A stretch of 64,000 nucleotides of DNA from positions 1,383,786-1,447,785 of the forward strand of contig JALPQD010000303.1 of the NCBI GenBank assembly GCA_023101885.1, read 5' to 3'. Made by a program: the position numbers and the translations under genes. This document shows positions 1 through 11,800 of the stretch, piece by piece. This DNA comes from Typhlomys cinereus (lineage: Eukaryota > Chordata > Mammalia > Rodentia > Platacanthomyidae). The notes below the pieces were generated by a model. It searched no databases. It was not told where the DNA came from and saw only the letters and a list, made by a program, of their open reading frames with translations. How positions within the stretch are numbered: the stretch's first letter is position 1; each line of letters begins with the position of its first letter.

Positions 1-234
1 ATTTACCTGCTGGTGACACTGATTCTGGATAGTTCTGGATTGTCTGAGAAATTTCCCCAGCCCTGATGCTAGAATAAAATGGTAACTCAAGGGCAGATTG
101 TAGAATTATGAGATGAGTGCCACAATGCTTGTTTGCTTGTGGGATCCTATTTCTAAGCCACCTTATCTTCATGCAGCAGTAAGCCTCAGAAGGATGAGTT
201 GTCTCTAAGGGTTCTTTTCCATCTAATATTTTTT

Positions 235-313
235 TTACTGTGCTGAGACTCAAACTCAGAGCCTCATGCATGCTAGACAAGTGCCCTACCACTGAACTAT
301 TTCTCCCAGCCCT
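235..313 (-). repeat. ID-type tRNA-derived SINE fragment, antisense
   Basis: Read on the minus strand it gives the ID head: GGGCTGGGAGAAATAG, then a diverged B box and a body ending near a short T-run on the plus strand. The plus-strand phrase 'ccactgaactatttctccc' is the diverged complement of the ID A box. Diverged, with no clear target duplication. Confidence 0.6.
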
Positions 314-661
314 TCTTTTACTTCTAATCATTTTTTTCTTTTCTTAAATGGCTTTTATCAGTTATTTTTCTCACAAGAATAGTAGCTAATAGATATGCAT
401 GCATATTTGATACATAATCATATGTAAGTATTTAGTACCTTTATTACATATTTTGTACTCAGAAATTTTTCACTACAGAGGTCAAAATGCAGAAACATAT
501 TCCAAAACCAGTATCGATGCTATTTTTTTTTTTGCCGCAGGTAATCTCTGAAAATACCAAACTATATACAAATACACAAACTATATATAAATATATGCAT
601 GTAAGAGTTGTGTTGCAAAGAAAAACACAATTTGTGTACTTTTAAGAATGTCTCATTTCAT

Positions 662-745
662 GGCTGGAGAGATGGCTCAGGGGCTAAGACTCTGCCTCAC
701 AAGCAGAAGTGTTACAGGTTCCCTCTGGGGTCTTTATGTGTCCAG
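662..745 (+). repeat. B2-like SINE, 5' fragment
   Basis: Begins 'ggctggagagatggctcagg', the tRNA-like head of the SINE family found throughout the window, and loses similarity after about 80 bases. The downstream sequence is unrelated to the family's 3' body, so this is a truncated or interrupted copy. Confidence 0.65.
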
Positions 746-1932
746 GTTCTTATGTTTGGGAGTCGAAGACTGAAACCAGAACACGGGCAGAGGATTAAGG
801 CAGAGTTTATTAGAGGAGAGAAAGAGTGGAACATGAATGGACATGAATCTGTGAAGGGCCAGAGAGCCATCTAATGGCTGGCAGGGTCGGGTATATTCAT
901 ATGCTTAGGCAAGTGGGGGAAGTGGGGGAGAGACTTGCTTCTCCTTATTGGTTAGCTCCAGTTTCCGCAAATCTGATTGGAGCTTTTGGTCCCCTACATC
1001 TCATTGAACTCTTCGTATTGGGCCCAACCCGGTCAATATTGTGGCTGGTCTCATGGTCAAGCTGTTTCTTTTGAGGAATTTAGCTTATCTGCAGTGGAGA
1101 ACTCCATACCCTTTCATAAAGAGAGGATTAGGGGAAGTTGGCCACCTTTGTCTATGGAGGATTCAAGTAGGGTATGTTTCTTTAGGGTAATCCTAGCCCT
1201 GGAGGAATGATCTTTAGGATCTTCAAAGACCATCCTAGCACTGGAAGCTCTGAAACTGCCTAATTCTCCCTTTAATCTTTATGAGGATTTTGACTGCTCA
1301 GGGATGAAGGGCGATGACCAATCTGGCTACTTCCTGCTGAGTCGTGGTGAAGGAAGAGTGAGCAGTCAAGGAACCTCATCTATGAGATGCCGGGGTGGTC
1401 CAGAGGTCCTTGATAGATGGGTTTATTGTTTGAAGATCCAACTAGAAGAGACAAAACAGATACTTTAAGCCTACAAGAAACCACTGTGACCAGGAAGGCA
1501 GATAGGGAAAAAGGAGCTTAGCGTTCTTACTGTGGGTACAGTCAAGAGCTAGTAGATGTGTCTGGAGACCTGTCACCATGCCTGCAGTAGTCGCTATGAG
1601 TGCTGCCAGCATAACTATTCCTGTAGGTACGAGGATGAACAATGGGACACAAGCAACGGAGAAAAAACAAAACTACTTAACTGGAGAATCACATTTGAGT
1701 TGTAGTCTTAACTTCTCATTTATTCGCATGTATAGATTCAGTTCTTCAGGTCCCTGGGTCCCTCAGGGTCAGTGGTCCTGATGGCTGGAGTCTACTTCTT
1801 AACACAGGTGTGATGGACCTGGGTGTCCATACCCTCCACCTTAATAGCCATCGGAGTGGCTTAGTTGGTGGAATCTACCTTTCCTGCCTCCAGGCTGTGT
1901 TCGTCAAATATGTTGGCATGGTTTGATCTTCT

Positions 1933-2357
1933 GGCCAGCTACTTATTTCTTATAGCATCACAGTTTGGTTCAGAGTCCAGGTTCTACCAACTCCTAGATA
2001 TGAAATAAGGTGCTTTGCCAAGATCCTTGGAGGCAAGGGATTGACAGCCACAGTAGTGTTCCTATGCTTAAGGGGAACATGGGAAAGGGTTCAGGGAAAT
2101 GCCACTGGGTCCTTGTATGTCATCGGAGAGGAGGGCCTAGAGGAGAGTCAGGCATGCACATTAAAGGATGCTCTGGGGATGGGAGGGGGAGGCACTGGGG
2201 GATGGGGAAGGAAGGGTAAAGGGAGGGGGAGCAGGGGGTTCGGGGAGAGGAGGAGGAGGGAGGGAACTGGTGTACCTATTAAGTTTGTATGAGTGGAAAT
2301 AATAATAAAAAATGTATATAAAAAAAAAAGAAATAAGGTGCTTTGTCTTCCCAAGCC
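1933..2357 (+). repeat. Dispersed duplicate copy A, interrupted by an L1
   Basis: The segment 1933-2017 continued by 2346-2357 matches 4202-4297 almost base for base (about 97 bp, from 'ggccagctacttatttctt' to 'tcttcccaagcc'). Copy A carries an L1 insertion at 2018-2329; copy B does not. Flanking sequence outside the shared block differs. Confidence 0.85.
2018..2329 (+). mobile_element. L1 3'-end fragment with 16-bp target duplication
   Basis: This is a 5'-truncated L1 holding only 3' UTR. It has the motif 'cttaaggggaacatgggaaa', a G-rich purine tract at about 2170-2270, then 'taagtttgtatgag' and an A-rich tail. The same 3' UTR recurs near 42390-42716 (+), 45231-46082 (-), 59085-59358 (-) and 60759-61367 (-). 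The 16-bp sequence 'gaaataaggtgctttg' lies on both sides (2002-2017 and 2330-2345), which fixes the insertion boundaries. Confidence 0.9.
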
Positions 2358-3275
2358 AGAATATGTTGTGGATCCAGGGGGAGATTTTTGAGTGTCCCAG
2401 ACATTGAAACAGAAGACTCCTCGAGGATTAATGGATAGGATATTAAAGAAGAGAAAGAACAGAAATCATAGACGTGAATCCATGAGGGATAAGAGAGCCC
2501 TACTTCTGATCATTTTTAAGGCTGCAACTTGATGTGTTGATTGCAAGACAGTAAGTCTCTCTTCATCCCCTCCTCACCTAGGCTAGTGCAGAAAATATCC
2601 CTGAGGCTCAAAATCACTCATAAATTGTCAACTTGAGGAAACCCATAGATGACTGACACCTTCCCTATTTCTCATCCTCCCTTTCAGGCAAGGAAAGCAA
2701 ATTTTGTCTGTCAAGGGCAGTGAGGTGAACTTATTAAGAGGTTCCAGGTAGCCCACAAACAAGGTAGCCAGACCTCTGATTTGGAATTCATGGGTAGGAC
2801 AAATTCTGAGAAGGGGATCCAATGGAAGGAGGCCTTGTGAACACATATGCTCCTGTCACCCCCCACCCCCCACTTAGAGATAGCAAAGCAGGCCATTCCT
2901 GTATATTTACCTCCCCTGAGATTGCCCTTTGGGAATGTGTTTCTGCCCCTCCAGGTGCTCACTGTCCTGTTGTATCAGAGCACAAGTGGCAGGGAACAGA
3001 CAATGTGTCATGAGGCCTCTTAGCAACTAGAGTATCTTCTTGGGACCCACTTCCAAGAAGAGAAACGAGCACAGTAGTCAGTAAGAGCTGCTAAAAAGCA
3101 TATGCTGTCTATCCTCCTAGTTTTTGCAGCACTTCTAACTACCAAATGGGTGAGGTTTTCCCACATGAAGGGGTCTCTGAGTTTCAGTGAGCATCAACTA
3201 TGTGTGCTTCAGTGAGACTCTGACTCTAACTCTTTGGAGTCAGCACAGACTCCACAGGTCAAAACCTAAGTTGTT

Positions 3276-3483
3276 GGGCTGGAGAGGTGGCTCAGGGGTT
3301 AAACCTCTGCCTTGCAGGCAGAAGGTCCTGAGTTCGGATCCTAGACCCCACGTATAGATGCCAGGCGGAAGTGGAGGCAGCCTGTGTTTCTGGTCCTGAT
3401 AGGGCGGAGCCTGTGAATCCTGGGCAGAGTAAAGAAGGAGGAGGTGGAGGCAGTCCGTGGTGGTTCCTGAATTCGCCCGTGGT

Positions 3484-3520
<37 letters not shown>

Positions 3521-3617
3521 ACACACACACACACGTGCACACATGCACAATACACACACACACACACAAACACACGTACACATCCACAATTGAATAAATA
3601 ATAATAATAATAATAAA
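3276..3617 (+). mobile_element. B2-like SINE, full length
   Basis: tRNA-derived SINE with A box 'tggctcaggggttaa' and B box 'gagttcggatcc', then a family-specific body ('agggcggagcctgtgaatcc', 'gtggttctacacacac'), a CA-rich tract and an (AAT)n tail. The 9-bp duplication 'ctaagttgt' flanks it at 3266-3274 and 3618-3626. RNA polymerase III transcription is expected from the boxes but not shown. Confidence 0.9.
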
Positions 3618-4201
3618 CTAAGTTGTACAAGACTGGGTGTGCTTTTGACCAATTGCTTATAAAATTGCAGGATTCTTACTGCTCCCTCATCAGGTATAGA
3701 AATTTGTAAGAGCATCTCATAAAACTCAGGAAAACAGTGTATCTGTTAGATTATCAGTTTATTATCAAAAGATGCAACTCTGAGCTAGCAGATAGAAGAT
3801 GTGTAGGAGAGAGTGTGCCCTGTTCTGTCAAGACACCCCTCCTAGCACCACTGCGTGCTTCCTCAGCATGGACGCACTCTAACCTCATCCTTCAGGACTT
3901 TTATGGAGGTTTTGGTACAAGGACATGCTAGATTGACTACATGACTAATTAATGATTAATGATTACCATAATCATTAGTGATTAAGTCAATTTCCAGTTC
4001 CCTACCCTCTGTGGAGGTCAAGGGCATAGGACTGAAAGTGCTAACCCTCTCACCACATGGTTGGTTTCCTAGGCAACCAGCTCCCATCCTGAGGCTACTT
4101 AGAAGCCCTCAGCCATCAGTCATCTTATTAACATAGACAGACATTCATCATTTCTGAGATTTTAGGGATTTTAGGAAAGATAGAGGCCAGAAAAAGATAG
4201 A

Positions 4202-4297
4202 GGCCAGCTACTTATTTCTTATAGCATCACAGTTTGGTTCAGAGTCCAGATTCTGCCAACTCCTAGATACGAAATAAGGTGCTTGTCTTCCCAAGCC
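4202..4297 (+). repeat. Dispersed duplicate copy B, empty-site version
   Basis: Near-identical to the flanks of the L1 at 2018-2329 but without the L1. It reads 'cgaaataaggtgcttgtct' where copy A is split. It lies immediately 3' of a short local repeat 'gatagaggccag'. Confidence 0.85.
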
Positions 4298-5254
4298 TGG
4301 TTTTAATTGTCAGATTCATTAATGAGATGCACAAAGGATCCAGACACACAGCATGTTTGTGAGAAATGTGGACCAACCATTTCCTCCTCCTCCAGCTCAG
4401 TGAAGTCTTGAAAATTTCACAATACCCAAAGGATGGGAAGCAGAGCTCCTTTTCCCTGCTAGACTCGTGCTGGTGTCTGGAGAAGCAGAGATGATGATGA
4501 CCTGCTCAGGAATGGGATGACTCCAATCAAAGCTCCTCCACATCTGGCTTCTTCTTCTGTAAAACAGGATGCTGTGATTACCTCACAGGGCTAATGGGCC
4601 AAGGCATATAAAGACAGGATGATGACAGGCACATGGATACCCAATAAACTTCAGCTAATGCTTTGACCATTGCCACCACAATCATGTTGGGTCAGACTTA
4701 GTGGTCATTCTGACCTAGTGGTCACCCATTCTGCTGTGTCCTGGGTAAAAAGGGTCAGTCTCTGAACTGCCTCGGCATCCTGAAGTTCAGTCTCATCTTG
4801 TTCATCTCTTCCAAGGACAGACCTACTGGTGTCTGGCATGAACGAGAGACTTTTGATACTGACATAGCTGTAGCAGAGAACATAATCTTCAGTAGAACAG
4901 AAAGAATTGTGGGCTCGTTGTAAGGGAAGCATAGATGCAGAATCCCTCCCACTATGAGAGAAACACTCCGTTCCCTAGAAGTTCATGGTCTGTCAGAGTT
5001 TTAAAAAAGGACATGCATTATTTTGGGAATGAAGAATCTCTGGAGAGATTCAGGAGGTCAGAAATCACATGTTCCATCAAGCTCCTCTTTTCTCTAACAC
5101 AAAACAAAGAGTACAACTCTACTAACTGCACGGTTTAAGGCACGGTTTTAAAAATTGGAGGCTGTTGTACAAAATAGACCTAGCCTATCTGTTTAAACTT
5201 ACGTGCATCGCAGTGTCTCACAGGGGGTCTGAGCTGTTTCCATGTGATGCTTAT

Positions 5255-5654
5255 GTAAAGGAGTGGTCTTTTATTTTTAATTTATTTTTTCCATTTTCAT
5301 GCGTGTATGTGTATGGGGTGTGTGTATATGTGTTTTGCCTATGAGTGAGTGTATGTACATTGTGGGTACATGTGCATGCATGTGGAAGTCTAAGGGTGAT
5401 AAAGAGAATCATTGATTGTTCTACCATATTGTTTTGAGCTCAAGTTTGTAATTAAACCCAGAAGGAGTTCACCAGTAGGTCTAGTCTGGCCAGCTAGCTT
5501 GCTCTGGGGAGTCCTAGGATCTGCAGTGTGGGGCTGGAATTACAGGTAGACTTCCACACTCGCTTGACATTTTATGTGGGATCCAAAGTTCCAAATTCTG
5601 GTCTTTTTGCTTGAGTGACAAGCACTTTAACCACTGAGCCATCTCCCCAGTCTC
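5255..5654 (-). repeat. Old rodent interspersed repeat, antisense, family unassigned
   Basis: A T-rich start, a GT-rich run (5300-5385) and the end phrase 'ctttaaccactgagccatct' are typical of the antisense 3' to 5' run of rodent SINE-like repeats with a tRNA-like head. I cannot name the family from memory. Confidence 0.45.
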
Positions 5655-6640
5655 CAAGAATGCTCTTTTTCCCTCAATCTTAACATTCATCCTATACTCC
5701 TTTCTCTCTTTCCTTCATTTAATAAATTCTTGATGAATGCATAAATGCGTCTCTAAATTTGTGCAAAATATTTTTAACTTATTCTTTCAATAAATATTTG
5801 TTGGATGAATGAATGGATGAGAAAATATGTGAAAGACCAAGAAGAGGATGTATGAATAAATGGATGACAAAATGTAGGAATGAATAAATCCTTAGTGTCT
5901 TTAGCTGGTGCAAGATGGCTCTGTGAGCCAGTGTTTCCAAAGGCAGTGCATGCATCACCTTCTTCCCAGCCACTAAAGCTTTGGCGACTCCCACTCTCTT
6001 CTGCTTTCTTCCTCTGGTATGTGGGTGACTCTACTGTACATGCATATCATACTTCACTTTACCATGCCTTTGGGGCTTTTCTCCCTTTGCCTAGACTCAG
6101 GCTGTCCTACGGTACCTGACAAAACTCTCTCCTTTCAAGTCCCAGCAAATTCTTTCTCTTTTTTAATTAAAAATTTAAGCTGATAACATGTAACATACAT
6201 ATTTAGGGGGCACCACATGGTTTTGCCATGTGGATTCATTGTATAATGTTTACATATGTATGGTTAAATATATCTATTCCTCAAACATTTATCATTTTCT
6301 TATAGTGGAAATATTCAAAGAACTTTTTACTCCTACCTAACTGTAACTCAATACCTATTGATTAGCCTTCGCCTAGCCTTCCATCTCTCTTCCTCTCCCC
6401 AGCCTCTGATAACCATTGTTATATTCTCTACCTCTATGACATTAACTTTTTCATATTCTAAAAATGAATAAGATCATGCATTCTTATCTTTCTGTGGCTA
6501 GCGTGTTACATTTAACACAGTATCCCCTAATTTTACCTGTGCTTGTCCTAAAAACTAAAAAAAAAAAAAAAAAAAGAAATTTCTTTTCTTTTCTTTTTTT
6601 TGGCTAAGTAACATTCCCCTGTGTGTAGATACTTTTCTTT

Positions 6641-6956
6641 TTTTTTTTTAAGCTTTATTTATTTACTTATTTTGCATATGTGTGTATGTAACAGAGCACT
6701 GTGTATCCTATGGAGGGCCAAGGGTGACTTTGGGAATCATCCTGGATTGCTTCTACCTCCTTTTTTTTTTTTTTTTTGGCTTGGCTTGGCTTGGCTTGGC
6801 TTGGCTTGGCTCTGGGATTTCCAAGGCTCCACCCACCAGAGCTGGAAGTGTAAGCTGACATTTCTGCCTGGCTTTTTTTATGTGGGGACCTGGGATCTGA
6901 ACTCAGGACCTTCTGCTTGCAAGGCAGTCTTAATCCCTGAGCCAGCTCTCCAGCCC
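6641..6956 (-). mobile_element. B2-like SINE, antisense, with internal pentanucleotide array
   Basis: The complement begins 'gggctggagagctggctcag' at 6956 and runs down to a T-rich tract near 6641. The family body is recognisable ('caaggctccacc', 'ggttcc/gaactcagg' B-box complement). A poly-T plus (GGCTT)n array interrupts the body at about 6760-6811. Confidence 0.8.
6777..6811 (+). repeat. (GGCTT)n pentanucleotide microsatellite
   Basis: About six to seven tandem 'ggctt' units follow directly after a run of T, inside the antisense SINE at 6641-6956. It probably arose by expansion within the SINE and is likely length-variable. Confidence 0.85.
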
Positions 6957-7029
6957 ATATTTTCTTTATCCATACATGAACTGATTTAGGTTGTTTTTAT
7001 TTCTTGGCTATTGTGTATATTGCTGAGAT

Positions 7030-7172
7030 AAGTTGAGTGTGGTGATACATGCCTTAATCTCAACCCTCAGGAAGCTGAATCACGAGGGTTCATAAGTTTG
7101 AGGGAGCTTGGGATACATAACAAGACCCAGGCCAACCTGAATTACACATCAAGACCTTGTCTCTAAAAAAAA
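7030..7172 (+). mobile_element. B1 SINE, diverged
   Basis: Reads 'gagtgtggtgatacatgcctt' through 'caggccaacctgaattac' to 'accttgtctctaaaaaaaa', the order of a 7SL-derived B1 element with an A tail. Substantially diverged, so an old insertion. Confidence 0.75.
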
Positions 7173-8183
7173 TTGCTGCAATAAACATGGAAGTGCAGAT
7201 TTCTTTCAACATATTGATTTCATTTCCTCCACATATATACCTAGTAGTATAATTTCTTAATCATAGGGTAATGCAATTTGTAATTTTTTGAAACACCTTA
7301 ATACTGTTTTCCCTACTAGCTTATCTACATACCCATTATCAGGGCGTGGGAGCCCCCTTTGCTCCCTTCTCTTATTAGCACTTGTTATCCGCTGCCTTTT
7401 TGTTACTGGAATGTTTATTTCATTTTCTGGATAACTAGAAATATTAAATATTTTTTCACATAATTCTCTGATACTTTTATGTCTTCTTTTAAAGCCAATA
7501 ATTTTCAACGAAGCCTTTTCTGATCCCTGTGAATGAAAATGCATCCCCCTTCCAACTTTAGCTGGGAGGGGCTGGATTCATCCCATTCTGCAATTCATTG
7601 TCACTTACCTTTGTTTCACTCACTAAAGAAACCCTCTGAAAGTCCAAACTACATTTCACATGTTTTCAACAGTATATTTAACAGTGCCCTACAAATAAGA
7701 GGTTTTATATATATCTCAAATGGACATCCCACATTCACTTTTCTATATGGAAAAAGCTATGTTCATGATTATTTTATGATATTAGTTTGTCTTTGCTTAT
7801 TCCTTGTATACTAGGCATCAGAAAATGAAAATCATGTAGGTACAATCTGTCAGTCTATCAACACATATAAGCAGGAATAATGTCTGACACTGGGATATGC
7901 CATCATATGTTCATCATAAGCATATTTCATCATGAAAACAGAGACCAGTTTGGTTTATAGAAGCATGGGTGAAGTAACATCTCAAACATAGCTTAAAGTA
8001 ATAAGATTTCTCAAAAGGTTGATTTGAGTAAAAATCCTCGTATTTCTCACAAGCTCAATATAGTTAACTCTGTGACCTCAACAATCATGAGAAGTAAAGA
8101 AGGGTAGATTTTGACACATATGTTCTTGGGGTGTTATTCAGGGCTTCACGAGACGTTAGCTTATTCCTCTGTGCAGATCTTTT

Positions 8184-8345
8184 AAAAATATTTTATTTAT
8201 GAAAAAGAGAGAAAGAGAGAGAACGAGAAATCCACCTGTTTTCCCCTTTACCCAACCTCATGCAGACAGTTACAAATGTGTATCACCATGACCAGGTTTC
8301 CCAGATCTACTCTTCCATCTGCTGTGACAGGTCATCAGGTGGAAG
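8184..8345 (-). repeat. Degenerate rodent SINE remnant with GA-rich tail
   Basis: 'aaatattttatttatgaaaa' followed by a (GAGA)n run resembles the 3' end of an antisense tRNA-derived SINE. A similar but better preserved copy is at 46357-46553. Family not identified. Confidence 0.35.
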
Positions 8346-8603
8346 AGAAAGATTCTGAGAAGAGGGAATAGTGCGGAGAGACTTGGTGGTCTGAAGGGGC
8401 AGAACAGCTCTATGATCTTGAACTGAGGTATCTGGTGCAGAAAGGCCAAATGGGAACAAGTACAGAATCAAAGTCTTTGGTTTTAATGTGATTCGTTTTG
8501 AAGTTCAACTCTGCTCTCATCTCACCTGGGACTGCCTTTTTGTTATGCTGTACATTTTCCCCTGCACACCTCAGGACTTCAGGCTCTGCTTTCTGTCTCA
8601 CAG

Positions 8604-8777
8604 CTCTAGAGATCCAGAATATCAACTGGAAAGTTGCCGCCAACAGGAATGTACATCATACAGACATGTTTTTTAGCCAGGACCTCATCGTACGGAGAGG
8701 CCAGCCCTATGAGATCTTAATATCCTGTAACCGAAGTCTTGAGTCTGGAGAAAATTTGGATTTCACAGTATCAACAG
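8604..8777 (+). CDS. TGM3: TGM3 exon 2
   Basis: Starts after 'tgtctcacag' and ends before 'gtacct'. The first two bases finish an Ala codon begun in exon 1; one base of a Gly codon is left at the end. It encodes the start of the N-terminal beta-sandwich (LEIQNINWK, then HHTDMFFSQ and [10 protein letters not shown]), ending in VST. The start of the protein cannot be set from this exon. Confidence 0.96.
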
Positions 8778-8830
8778 GTACCTGCTTACTGCCCCCAACA
8801 CACACACACACACACACACACACGCACGCA

Positions 8831-8895
<65 letters not shown>

Positions 8896-11800
8896 CTGAG
8901 TAATCCTTGGGACTGCTTATCTGAATGGGGTTAGGGTTACCACGTAAGATCACTTGGCTTTGGGCATTAGCACAGCTCTGCCATTAATTCAAGATGTGGT
9001 TTGCATGGTTGGTTCTCCAGCCCCTCAAGCACTGTGATGGGGAGCTTCACTGATCAAGATCCTAATGGTCCCTGTAGTTGCACTGGAGTCTGATTTCTAT
9101 GGCCTAACAAGACCCCCCTTTTGTTTCCTTTATCCCATTTCTTTGACAGGCCCTCAACCCTCAGAATCAGCCAGGACAAAGGCTACATTTCCAATCTCGG
9201 GTGGAAGTAATAGAGGTGGCTGGAACGCAGAGCTCAGAGCCAACAATGGCAATGTCCTAACCGTCGCCATCGCCAGTCCTGTCAATGCACCCATAGGATG
9301 GTACACGTTGAATATTCAGATCTCCTCCAGAGGCAGGGTCTCCTCTGTGAAACTTGGGACGTTCATATTGCTTTTTAACCCATGGCTGCAAGGTAGGTCT
9401 CTGGCCACCATACTCCTATACAGCCCTAATCTAAGCAGTGAGTGTGGGAAAGGGACGGATAGGGGATGCTCTTCTTAGGCTCTGATCTGATTGGAGAAAG
9501 TTTCTCGGCTGTGGAACAAGCAGAGAAGCTACTGTTCAGAAGCTCTGTCAGTTACTCCACTGTGGGAGTCTGGGCAGTCACACTATCTCTTTCATTCTTA
9601 AAATTTTCTCCACTGGGCAGGAGAGATGGCTCAGGGGTTAAGCCTTTGCCTTGCAAACAAAAGGACTTGAATTCAGATCCCATATCTCTCATGAAAAACC
9701 CTAGGTGGAAATGGTGATCACCTGCACTTCAGTCCTAGAAGACGGAGCCTGGGAACCCCCAGAGCAAAGCAATAAGGAGACGAGCAATCCAGGGTGATTC
9801 CTGAAGTCATTTTTGGGCCTCCACAGACACACAATATCCCTCTTCTACACACACCCACACACCCACACTTATACATGAAAAAAATCCCCATTAAATGGAC
9901 ATTCTGCTTTTATACTCTGCATGAAATACTTATAAGGGACACTACAGTAAAATTCTGTAGTGTAGTGAATGCTTCCTGGCTGAGAAAACAAATACCTCAT
10001 CCCTGGGACTACTTTTTAGACCTTTAGGTTTAGCTCAATTCTCTTTCCAGCCTGTAGAGCTCCCAAGGAAGACTGCATGACTTCTTCATTCTTCCACGGA
10101 GATTGGGGAAAGGGCCAGAAGTGACTCCTGCTCTAATCCCCACTCCAGTCATCATGGGTAGAGGGAGAAATGATTTCATTGGTCCTCTGTGGTATTCTGG
10201 TTTCTAGTGTCCAATTTTTGTGTCTAACAGCGGATGATGTCTTCATGAGTAACCCTGCTGAGAGACAGGAGTATGTTGAGGAAGATTCTGGCATCATCTA
10301 TGTGGGCAGCACAAATCGCATTGGCATGGTTGGCTGGAACTTTGGGCAGGTAAAAGCGATATAAGTAGATTAATAAGTAGGTGCCCAGGACTTACCCTAA
10401 ATTTTCCCATTTGCCTCTCCTTCTAGCATTTGTTCATTCAGAAGACATTGTTGATCATATATTGCTTCAGACCCCTAACTGAGCATTAAGATATGGGATA
10501 TGGTAGATGAATAAAGGGCAAGAGGGACACGTTGCTAAATTGATGTAATAAAATATTACCAGTGCCATGATACAGAAATAAGTAAATACCCAGCAGAGAC
10601 CCTCAGGATAGTAACACCGTTTCCTTTTTAATGCCCTGTAAAAATATGATAAAGTATCCTGTGTGCGCTTGACCTTTCAAAGCCATAGCTCTTTGTCCTG
10701 CATTACCATATAAGTTCAGAAAATTCCTAATTTGCTCAGCTTAGAAAACTTCCACGGATACCTTTATACCTTTTCTTGTCTCCAGAAGATAAATAAGGGC
10801 ATTAAAATGAAGCGCCTTGGGCAGTCAGGAGGCATGGAATATTGAGGGGTGGGCAGGCAGGTACATGCTTGTGTATCCCAGGCCCCATTATGCAGAGGAA
10901 GTCTACTCTCTTTGATGTTGTGTTTATGTGTCTGATTTCATTAGACAAAAGAAAATGGAGGGGGTAGGGCATGTAGTGAATCTAGGGATGAAAGGGGGCT
11001 AGTTTTATGGGACACTTTGAGAAAACATCTCTTAGGAAAGAGGGTTAATCAGGAACCTGAGGAAGTGAATCTGTTATCTGTCTTGGAGAAGAGCATTCCA
11101 GGTAAATGGAAAGACATAAGACAAGAAACACCATCTTTTGAAGTAATTAATGTGTCTTATTTTGTGAAAATGGCTTCAGATAGGTCTTTACATATTTTTA
11201 TTTTTATGCTTCGTCTCCCAGGAATCTAAATGACATGCTCGAGATCATAGTCAGAGCCAGATAGGAACTGTGAAATGACATGACCTTACCCTTCATTAAA
11301 CAGATAGAGAAACCAAGGCTAGATAAGCTAAGACTTGTTCCCAAGTCTTCAGCAGGCTGGGAGCAGACCATGCCACCCTGCCTCCTGCTCGCTGTAGGGA
11401 CAGACTCACATGTATAGCAGAGTCTGGTGAGTTCATCGAGTAAAGGCTGAGCACAGTGACTGTTCCACCATGGTTCTCAGTCTGGAGATCACAGAATAAA
11501 AAGATCTGGGTAAGTCTTGTGGTCCTCACCATTGTGAGGACCTCACCTTCTTCTCTTGATTAGTCAGATCACCTATCATTTCTTTCATCTTGTCATGTGG
11601 TCCCATTTTGAACAGTTTGAAGAAGACATTCTGAACATAAGTCTCTCCATCCTGGATAAGAGTTTAAATTTTCGCCGGGACCCTGCTACTGATGTGGCCC
11701 GCAGAAATGATCCCAAATATGTTTGCCGGGTGCTGAGTGCCATGGTGAGTAATAGGAAAGGATAACAAATAGTTATTATTGTATGTTGGGCCCATCACTG

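Larger units (their letters stand above)
1..8603. other. TGM3 intron 1 and/or 5' flank, no coding exon seen
   Basis: This stretch precedes TGM3 exon 2 and holds mainly interspersed repeats, listed separately. I looked for the tiny coding part of exon 1, expected to be a start codon plus four bases followed by GT (Met-Ala/Ser then the first base of an Ala codon), and found no convincing candidate. The piece at about 746-1420 is unlike its surroundings and may be an old LTR or other repeat, but I cannot assign it. Most of 2400-3270, 3630-4200, 4300-5250, 5660-6600 and 7180-8180 shows nothing I recognise. Confidence 0.6.

Noticed and set aside
3145..3160. ATGG followed by GTGAGG as a possible TGM3 exon 1
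   Set aside because: It would give Met joined to an Ala codon (one residue shorter than human or mouse), has C at -3, and no promoter or leader features nearby. A four-base match plus donor is expected by chance.
3485..3715. Cys-Val repeat open frames on many minus-strand CA tracts
   Set aside because: These are translations of (TG)n microsatellites, not proteins.
4056..4068. ATGGTTG followed by GT as a possible TGM3 exon 1
   Set aside because: The phase fits, but the donor would be GTTTCC, which is poor, and Val at position 2 is not seen in relatives.
8797..8893. CRISPR-like or other regular array
   Set aside because: The regularity is simple dinucleotide and tetranucleotide repetition. 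The DNA is mammalian and no spacer pattern exists anywhere in the window.
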